64,000 nt of DNA from Alviniconcha marisindica (Eukaryota; Mollusca; Gastropoda; Provannidae), in contig JABMCL010000954.1 of the NCBI GenBank assembly GCA_018857735.1, forward strand, positions 552,501-616,500. The letters run 5' to 3'. The notes under the pieces are model-generated. The model was not told the DNA's origin, ran no database searches, and saw only the letters and a list, made by a program, of their open reading frames with translations. Below are positions 35,376 to 64,000 of this stretch, piece by piece (position 1 is the first letter of the stretch; each line of letters begins with the position of its first letter). The translations under genes were made by a program, and so were the position numbers.

Positions 35376-35895
35376 CCCAGTAAACATGCCGGATCCGATT
35401 CGCATCCGGGTCGGATCGGCTGAGAAGCACTGGCCAGAAGATGGCCGGATGATTCTTGCACATTGGCTTGCTTCCGAACCAGATCCGTTTGGCCAAAACC
35501 TGGCACAATCAGCCAGAACGAAATCAAATCTGCGCTGATTTTGTATAATATTATCCGGGACGTCTGTGGAAGAACGCAACCGAGTCTCAAAATGGGAAAC
35601 TAGTAGCAGGCCGGTTGCATCCTGCCAGAAACCAGGCCTGATGATTCCTTCACAACGGCTTGCTTCCAGACCAGATGAGTTTAGCAAAACGCTGACCAGG
35701 CCGTCCAGATCGGATCCAGGTCAGTTTTGCACAGTATGGCCCATGCCTTCTTTGGAAAAAATGGAACTGAAACTGATGCGGGAAGTCAGATCCGGCATAT
35801 ACGACCCGGCCCGATTCTGGCTGCACGCTGGCCGTAATGGCCATAACTGGCCGTAACCAAAACGCTTCCGGATCGGATCCGGCCTGTTTACTGGG
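35376..35895. mobile_element. 520-bp non-autonomous TIR element
   Basis: The ends are inverted copies of about 24 bp with one mismatch: CCCAGTAAACA(T/G)GCCGGATCC. The interior has two related halves (GATTCTTGCACATTGGCTTG vs GATTCCTTCACAACGGCTTG) and is rich in CCGGATC words. No coding sequence, and no target-site duplication I can defend, so the superfamily is open. Confidence 0.7.
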
Positions 35896-36055
35896 TGCAC
35901 AAGACCCAGAGGATTTCCCCAACACACATGCGAGGTTAAAATACAAAGACCTACACAAATAATAATAATAACACACTTTAAAAAAAAAAAGAAAAAAAAA
36001 GGAGACTTGTTTTCGAAAAGAGTGCTTTCAAGGTCATGCAAAGGTCAGGTGAAGG
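35896..36055 (-). other. CEP83: CEP83 3' UTR region
   Basis: Directly downstream of the CEP83 stop. Contains a poly-A/TAATAATAATAA stretch on the + strand. No canonical polyadenylation signal was found on the minus strand. Confidence 0.5.
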
Positions 36056-57339
<21,284 letters not shown>

Positions 57340-57557
57340 TGTAACTGCAGGTATATCTCACGATGTCCAAATTTCTTTCCAAACTGACTTCTTTTTGCTC
57401 GCTGAAAGCTGCTAGCTAGTCTTGTCTCCCTCGTGTAGTTTTCTGTGTCTAGTTCTTTCGGTGCTTCTCAGCAGGCCTTATTAGTCGGTCGGAGAGTTCC
57501 ACGTAAGTAATCTGGTTTTTGTTTCGCGGAATGATTCTGTTTTTGACCTTTCTTTTT

Positions 57558-57560
<3 letters not shown>
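57340..57560 (-). promoter_or_regulatory. CEP83: CEP83 5' UTR / promoter region (inferred)
   Basis: Unique sequence directly upstream of the CEP83 ATG, before the (CT)n tracts. No TATA box or defined site is seen; the assignment rests on position only. Confidence 0.3.
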
Positions 57561-57647
<87 letters not shown>

Positions 57648-57731
57648 CTGTCTGTCTCTGTCTATCTGTCTGTCTGTCTCGTCTGTCTGTCCTGTCTGTC
57701 TGTCTGTCTCGTCTGTCTGTCTGCCTGCCTG

Positions 57732-57818
<87 letters not shown>
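57560..57818. repeat. (CT)n / (CTGT)n microsatellite block
   Basis: Two (CT)n tracts of about 80-100 bp flank a CTGTCTGTCTCG-rich core, 220-480 bp upstream of the CEP83 start. Confidence 0.95.
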
Positions 57819-57820
<2 letters not shown>

Positions 57821-58014
57821 ATGACGCCACTTATGAGAAAAGAACAACAAAGGTTATTGAAAAGCAAGAACTAGTGTGAAGTTGTTGACAACATCTATCA
57901 CACACAAAAATATTCAATTTGATTGTCTTTGTCTGCTGTGATTGTTAAAATTATCCCAGTTTGCTGGACCCAGCTGTACTCCTCAGTCAGCTGTATATTA
58001 TCGTCACTCATACC

Positions 58015-58720
58015 TTCTACTAAACAAGTAATCCCATACAGTGTCCAAAACGCTTTCAAGTCATTTTACACAACGCGTCTTTAACTGAGTCAACTCTATA
58101 GCTTGTTGGCTTCCGCTGTCTCGATGATGGCCACTGTCCAGACGCGTCACAGATACCTTGAACAAGTAGTCCCGTACAGTGTCCAAAACGCTTTTAAGTA
58201 AAAGTAATTTTACACAACGCGTATTTTAGTCAACTCTATAGCTTGTTGGCTTCCGGTGTCTCGATGATGACCACTGTCCAGACGCGTCACGATGTATACC
58301 TTGAACAAGTTCAGTGTCCAAAACGCTTTCAAATAATTTTACACAACGCGTATTTTAATCAACCCTGTGGCTTGTTGGATTCTGCTGTCTCGATGATGGC
58401 CACTGTCCAGACGCGTCACGTATACCTTGAACAAGTAATCCCATACAGTATCCAAAATGCTTTCAAATAATTTTACTCAACGCGTCTTTTAGTCAGCTCT
58501 GTGGCTTGCTGGCTTCCGGTGTCTCGATGATGGCCACTGTCCAAGCGCGTCACGTATACTTTGAACAAGTAATCCCATACAGTATCCAAAATGCTTTCAA
58601 GTAATTTTACTCAACGCGTCTTTTAGTCAGCTCTGTGGCTTGTTGGCTTCTGCTGTCTCGATGATGGCCACTCAGTGTCCAAGCGTGTCACGTATACCTT
58701 TTACTGAACAAATTATCTCG
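58015..58720. repeat. ~127-bp satellite, six copies, with outliers
   Basis: Unit words: CTTGTTGGCTTCCGGTGTCT, CGATGATGGCCACTGTCCAG, ACGCGTCACGTATACC, AACAAGTAATCCCATACAGT, GTCCAAAACGCTTTCAA. Further single copies lie at 59205-59360 and 59775-59900, on either side of a SINE A copy. Confidence 0.9.
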
Positions 58721-58814
58721 ACAACACCGGCCGCAGTTTTACGCCGTCTCTGTGATTTTCGATATACATTAGAACAAATCAGAGCTCAGGAGCTGTGTGA
58801 AAGTCGAGGTGGAC

Positions 58815-58865
58815 GTCCTGGGCTCCCGTCCCTAATAAACCTACGGTTTCTGTGGACGTAAAGCA
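58815..58865 (+). mobile_element. SINE family A tail fragment
   Basis: CCCGTCCCTAATAAACCTAC and GGTTTCTGTGGACGTAAAGC match the 3' end of the 54690-55058 copy. Confidence 0.7.
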
Positions 58866-59394
58866 ACATTTCAATCAACTGAACAAATTATCTCGACGAC
58901 ACCAGTTTTACGCCGTCTCTGTGAACAGTTTTCGAACTCCTATTGCGGCTAGCAAGGGCCGCTAAACCACTGTGCAGCGCCCCACCGTTGCGTTTATAAA
59001 TGCCAGATACCTGGAAGCTGCAATGTATCCAACAGAATGTACCTGTTGGAGGATGTACCTCTGGTGAAGTTTGTGCACCTTGTATTTACACGCATGCCAG
59101 GTGAGAGCTACCGTAGCCGGCGACTTAGGTCTTTGTTGTACTTGTGTTGCATATTTCGAGCGCTAATTAACTCCCCTGTGTGTTGGTTCTGTACCCAACA
59201 GAAGTAATTCCATACAGTGTCCAAAACGTTCTCAAATAATTACACACAACACGGATTTTAGTCCACTTTAGGGCTTGTTGGATTCCGGTGTCTCGATGAT
59301 GACCACTGTCCAGACATAGATGTCGCGTAGACCTTTTAGTAAAACAAGTTATCCCATACAGTGTTCAAGTTCAATGTTGTTTTACGTCCACATA

Positions 59395-59722
59395 AGTAAA
59401 CATGGTGCTTAACGTCCACAGAAACCGTACGGCTTATTAGGGACGGGGAGAAGGGCGGGAAAGGGGTATGGAGGTGGGGGGAGAGGGAGATTATAATCCT
59501 ATCGCTACACTGTCACCACCAGAATGACTTCTGCATTAAGATGGGCAGCGATGAGAGCCATTTTAATGTTTCAGTAGGAAGTGACGGACAAAGTCACAAG
59601 ACAGTGTCCACAAACCACAACCTTTTTTGAAGAGAAAGGAGGGCCGAAGCGGTATCGAACCTAGGTCCTTCCGCTTACCAGCCTAACGCCTTACCGCTAG
59701 GCCAAACCGGCTCACAGATTTA
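59395..59722 (-). mobile_element. SINE family A, full-length copy
   Basis: Best copy in the window. The minus strand starts GAGCCGGTTTGGCCTAGCGG (A box), TAAGGCGTTAGGCTGG, then AGGTTCGATACCGC (B box). Body ACTGTCTTGTGACTTTGTCC, GTAGCGATAGGATTATAATC, and tail CCTAATAAGCCGTACGG. The tRNA-like head and shared tail define the family. Confidence 0.9.
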
Positions 59723-59919
59723 CGTCCACAAAGACCATCAGGACTATTAACCTCGACTTGCACACAGCTTCTGAGCTCTAAGTCCCACACAGTGTCCAAA
59801 ACGCCTTCAAGTATACACAACATATACTTTAGTCAACGGTACGGTTTGTTGGCTTCCGGTGTCTTGATGATGTCCAGTGTCCACACGTGTCACGCTTTGC
59901 TCTGTCACTACGGATTGTA

Positions 59920-60052
59920 CGCACGTCCAGCGTGGCCTCAGTCAAACGCCCGCCCGCCGACTTCCCCGAGAACTCGGTGCCAGAGAAGATGAGTACACCA
60001 GCCAAGCCGCAGGTGTTGTCGCAGTGGTCGGGAGCTCGCCGACCGGCTCTGG
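59920..60052 (+). other. GC-rich exon-like segment, unidentified
   Basis: A sharp GC-rich island in AT-rich repeats. The + frame reads VKRPPADFPENSVPEKMSTP and AKPQVLSQWSGARRPAL, then a possible donor CTG|GTGATAA. The minus strand is also open across it. It lies upstream of CEP83, so it could be a first exon of a divergent neighbour. I do not recognise the protein. Confidence 0.3.
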
Positions 60053-60224
60053 TGATAATCGATGATTTATCCTGTTGTTGTTGACACAGCAAATACTGAA
60101 TGTATCCGTGGTTCCGAAACTACTGCACATAATTATATGTGTTACTGTGCTTTACGGAAGCTTTTGCTTGGGCGTCAGCATAGCTGTCTTCATGTTGGCA
60201 CCAATTAGGATTAGGATTTTATTT

Positions 60225-60572
<348 letters not shown>

Positions 60573-60599
60573 TACAAATACATGCATTACTGATGATGG

Positions 60600-60750
60600 A
60601 TTGGTAAAACGACAGATCAGTATGCAGAGGAGAAGAGATGGGTTTTCAGTTTTGACTCAAAAGAAGAGAGTAAAGACGAATGCTTGACAGAGAGAGGAAG
60701 GAGTTCCAGAGCACAGGTCCAATGTATTGAAAGGATCTCTCCCCCAGAGA
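60600..60750 (-). mobile_element. LINE tail fragment
   Basis: Matches 46480-46640 (GATGGGTTTTCAGTTTTGAC vs GGTGGGTTTTCAGCTCTGAC; GAAAGGATCTCTCCCCCAG). Both sit just downstream of an (AC)n tract. Confidence 0.65.
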
Positions 60751-60756
60751 CTTAGA

Positions 60757-60991
60757 TTAACCACTTCACTCCCGTGTGTCACTTGAAAACGACCAATAGA
60801 AGCGTGAATTTTGAAACCCTTAAGCTTTTTTGTCTTCTTTTTCGCACTGGCATTTGAAAGTATTTTCATCAAAATGCATAGCATTCGGAAAGTAGATGTG
60901 TTTTACAGGACCGGAAAATATACTGTTTGCAGGCGCGTCCGTACATGTTTCAGCCCGGAACTTTTACAGGCTGGGACAGTGAAGGGGTTAA
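60757..60991 (+). mobile_element. TTAA MITE, copy 3
   Basis: TTAACCACTTCACTCCC at the left and CAGTGAAGGGGTTAA at the right, 235 bp. The interior is collinear with 37513-37746. The right TTAA directly abuts the truncated foldback element. Confidence 0.85.
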
Positions 60992-60997
60992 TTCATT

Positions 60998-61129
60998 GTA
61001 AGTATGCTTGTCGGGACAGAACGTTACTTGTTTGTCGCGACAAAAATATTTTGTCGCGACGAAATTAATTTTGTCGCGAAAGTTTTGTCGCGACAAAAAT
61101 GATACTTGTGGCAGCTCCCACCAATGATA
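60998..61129. mobile_element. Palindrome-ladder foldback element, copy 3 (left end lost)
   Basis: Four to five TTTGTCGCGACAAA-type palindromes followed by an intact right end GGCAGCTCCCACCAATGATA at 61129. The left terminal repeat is missing. Confidence 0.85.
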
Positions 61130-61433
61130 TTCAAGCAAAATGGATGGTAGCTTTAAAGTTATTCAGTCCGTTAGTGTCACTGATACGAAAGATGTGGTGA
61201 TAATGGACGCGTTAGCTGTGTGGACCATACATAATAGCTTGTCATGAAATCCGGTGGGTAGACTTAGCTAGACGAACCAACGTCTGCAGTTGTACCAACT
61301 GTGTAATGTGCCGAGTTTCATTTCCTGCTATCTCAGCAACGGTATAATTGTCAGGTTCGAGCGGTCATTTTTGATGCTCATGGTCAGTCATTTGCGTCAC
61401 TTAAATCATCAGTGTGGTCAGAAATACTCTGCA

Positions 61434-61539
<106 letters not shown>

Positions 61540-61600
61540 ATGCGACTGGATGAGCGAATGGTCAATGGATCGAATGACTACCGATCGTGTTGCACCGGTA

Positions 61601-61708
<108 letters not shown>

Positions 61709-61739
61709 TAGAGCTTGGGCGTGGAAGACAGCTTTCGCG

Positions 61740-62929
61740 TTGGTTTGAATGAATGGAAAGCACCCGTACACCACTGCGTCAGTGCATGTCCATGCTTTTT
61801 CAGCTAGGGCTTGTTCTTTGGCTTTCCTGTCTTTAGGGGTTCTGTCCTGAGCAATTTGCCGGGCTGTTTTCATATACTTAGTTCTTTTTGTAAGGTTTCG
61901 TTCTTAGGCCTCTGTCTCTTTAGTGATTCTGTTGATTTCAGCTATTCTGAGGGCTCATTTTTCTTCTTCTTCTTTGGGAGTGAGTGAGCGGATCGTCTGT
62001 GCAATCCGACCCTCAAAAGATCGAAGAGGCCGTGGACCACCGCCAGAACAACAGCTATGTTAGGCCAGTGGGCACCTCGGAGGGGAGGTTCGGAGGGGGG
62101 GGGGGGGGGAAAGAGAGGAAGATTATATACCTCAGTATCGCTACTCAGCAGAAGCCTGCAGTCTGCTTGGAAACGTGAAGCCGAGATCAGTCTTTGCGAC
62201 CGACGCCGGGGTTTCTTCAATAAAGACACTATGAGATTCGTAGCCCGAGACCTAAGAATTCGAGGTCAACACTAGTTTTGAGCTTCGTAGACGGAGACCT
62301 AAGACTTTGAGGTCAACATTTTGAGGTCCGTAGCCGGAATGACATCAAAGACTTTGAGGTCAACATTTTGAGTTTCGAGTCGTAGTGGTGACCATATAAC
62401 AGCACTCTGAAATTCATGATGATGTTAGGCCTCGTTCAGTGCGCATCCAGTACGTCCCGGCCAAAACCCAGCCGTGAACGAATTGAATCATTTATAAAAT
62501 CCGAATGGGACATCTAGATTTATTTATTTTTAGATTTTTAAAAAAAAAATTCCTTGATTTGAATTAACCGGCTTCCGATCCACAGATCTGCAACACGTTC
62601 CGACTAGACAGGATGGAGCGCACATGGGCTTTTCCGAGCGCATAGAACCATCTTGAACTGACATAACTTTAATCAGTATGAACTGAACTGAACTTGACAG
62701 TCGGGATCCGGCACAGCACAGTCGTCGTGTACGCTGGCGCCGGGAGTGACACTGACAGTGCAGAGCGGCGGACTGCCCGGCGACCGGATCAGTGCCAGTA
62801 ACGGCCTATTTTTGCTGGTCACATCAGTGATGGGCTTTGACGCTTTATGATTAGTTCTACCATAGTCTCTGGTTCTACTGAGCCGCCATCTGACACACAC
62901 CTGTCAGCCACTGCCGCTGGACCGCTGCC
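61740..62929. other. CEP83 far 5' flank, nothing recognised
   Basis: Contains three ~55-bp tandem units (62215-62370; AAGACTTTGAGGTCAACATT) and a poly-G at 62094-62108. No gene seen. Confidence 0.5.
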
Positions 62930-64000
62930 GCTGGTTTACGACATCCTTCCTTCAACCACTGCCGTATTTAGTTACGCCATAGGATCCACTTGACAAAACT
63001 GTCAGCTAACGAGCGGTTTTTGTTTTGTTTTGTTTTGTTTTTTGACATTTTTTAGTGCGTCTTTGTTATAAACATACATACATGGGGCACGGAGGACATG
63101 CGGCATTGGTACGGTACAGTCAACATTTCCGCATAAGTCATAAACATGGAATGAATGAACAGACAGGAAAAAGAGGTAGATGAGAGCATTAGCCTGCAAA
63201 AAAAAAAGGTTTGTAAGGCTCCCACCTGGAAGAGAAATTTGAACATGAGCAGCTCATCTTAGCATTGTATTCCTCTATTTTGTATCTGTATAACAGGGTT
63301 TTTTTTCTTCTAAATATAGCAATGTTCGGGAGCTGTTTTTCTATTTTGCATTTGTATAGATACTGCTTTGCCGCCAGCAGTAAAATAAAATCAAAAACGT
63401 TTTCCGTTTTGATGTTAACATCAATACCAAACTGATAATATTAGACATTCAGACAGTCTTAATCTGTAGCAGGAAGTACATTTCTCTTTCAGTAGGACCA
63501 AAAAGCGTGTCCAGAATTGTTGGCTGTGTTTACATTCCCAAAATATGTGTTGTATAGTGTCTTTAGCAGTTAGACAAAAGCTGCACTTATTGCTGTTGGT
63601 CACACCCATCTCCTTTAGCATCACATTTGTTCCAATTATTCTGTGCATAATTCTCATCTGAAACCATTTTATATTAACGTCATAAATTTTACTTAGTTGA
63701 TGAAAACAGCGGACTGAACGAGCAGTTTTTTGTTGGTGCTCAAACAGTAGCAAGTTTGTTACAAACAACTCAGATCATATCAGACGTTTGTTTTATAACT
63801 GACCACTCACGTTTTTTACACCATCTGAAATAAAACCACAATCGTTTGAATCGAGACGGAACTCTTTCTTTTTTAACCCGTGGTGGATGCGCCTCATGTT
63901 TACGTGCGTGCTTGGGCGCTAGGTTGCTTCTACAGTCATATTAGTACCCGAACCTTTCGGAGGGCGCTGACCGCGTCACTGGACAGCTGCGCGGAGATAA
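62930..64000 (-). repeat. Right arm of the distant inverted repeat, interrupted by a LINE
   Basis: Reverse complement of 21838-22165, in two blocks: 62930-63024 and 63717-64000. The right block ends at the window edge, where it still matches (CTGCGCGGAGATAA vs TTATCTCCGCGTAG at 21838). Confidence 0.85.
63025..63716 (-). mobile_element. 5'-truncated LINE (L1/Tx1-like) with target-site duplications
   Basis: On the minus strand it encodes the C-terminal zf-RVT-type tail of a non-LTR retrotransposon: WFQMRIMHRIIGTNVMLKEM, then CSFC and IQHIFWECKHSQQFW. The 3' end is an (AAAAC)n tail. The flanks AACGAGCGGTTTTTGTT (63008-63024) and AACGAGCAGTTTTTTGTT (63717-63734) are target-site duplications; the empty site exists once at 22080-22097. 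The copy has no polymerase domain and is dead. Confidence 0.88.

Noticed and set aside
63421..63768. 115-codon frame as a host gene
   Set aside because: CSFC...HIFWECKHSQQFW is the zf-RVT tail of a LINE, bounded by target duplications and an AAAAC tail.

Overview
The window is nuclear DNA of an animal. It has GT-AG introns, long stretches dense in microsatellites and minisatellites, tRNA-derived SINEs, LINE fragments and TTAA-flanked MITEs. The repeat style and the protein sequences suggest a lophotrochozoan, most likely a marine mollusc (a gastropod is my guess); no taxon can be fixed from the sequence alone. No prokaryotic features, rRNA genes or CRISPR arrays are seen.

Two complete protein-coding genes can be rebuilt exon by exon, with every reading-frame phase closing. 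(1) SENP8/DEN1, the NEDD8-specific cysteine protease, lies on the + strand at 1356-10886: six coding exons, 221 residues, with a His105/Asp122/Cys167 triad. (2) CEP83/CCDC41, a centriolar distal-appendage coiled-coil protein, lies on the - strand at 57339-36056: thirteen coding exons, 757 residues. The genes converge tail to tail across about 25 kb (10887-36055) in which I find no gene, only repeats and transposon debris. No functional link between the two proteins is implied by the arrangement.

Layout: 1-1355 SENP8 5' flank with (GT)n and (CT)n tracts; 1356-10886 SENP8; 10887-36055 repeat-rich intergenic DNA (purine-rich 17-bp satellite, SINEs, LINE fragment, 15-bp minisatellite, TTAA MITEs, a 520-bp TIR element); 36056-57339 CEP83, whose introns hold several tandem arrays, two palindrome-ladder elements and SINEs; 57340-64000 CEP83 5' flank, with a ~127-bp satellite, SINEs, a third palindrome-ladder copy, a TTAA MITE, a long (AC)n tract, and an inverted copy of the 21.8-22.2 kb segment carrying a 5'-truncated LINE with target-site duplications.

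Most interesting observations: (a) five separate intronic minisatellites whose repeat unit includes an exon-intron junction of the host gene. One sits at the SENP8 exon 6 acceptor, including its catalytic-Cys codons, and four sit at CEP83 donors; each array lines up many decoy splice sites next to the real one. (b) A small foldback element family built as a ladder of TTTTGTCGCGACAAAA palindromes inside 20-bp terminal inverted repeats, with 6-bp target-site duplications; one copy has split a SINE. (c) A TTAA/CCCCTTCACTGCC MITE family that looks piggyBac-derived. (d) A 41-kb-spaced inverted repeat running off the right end of the window.
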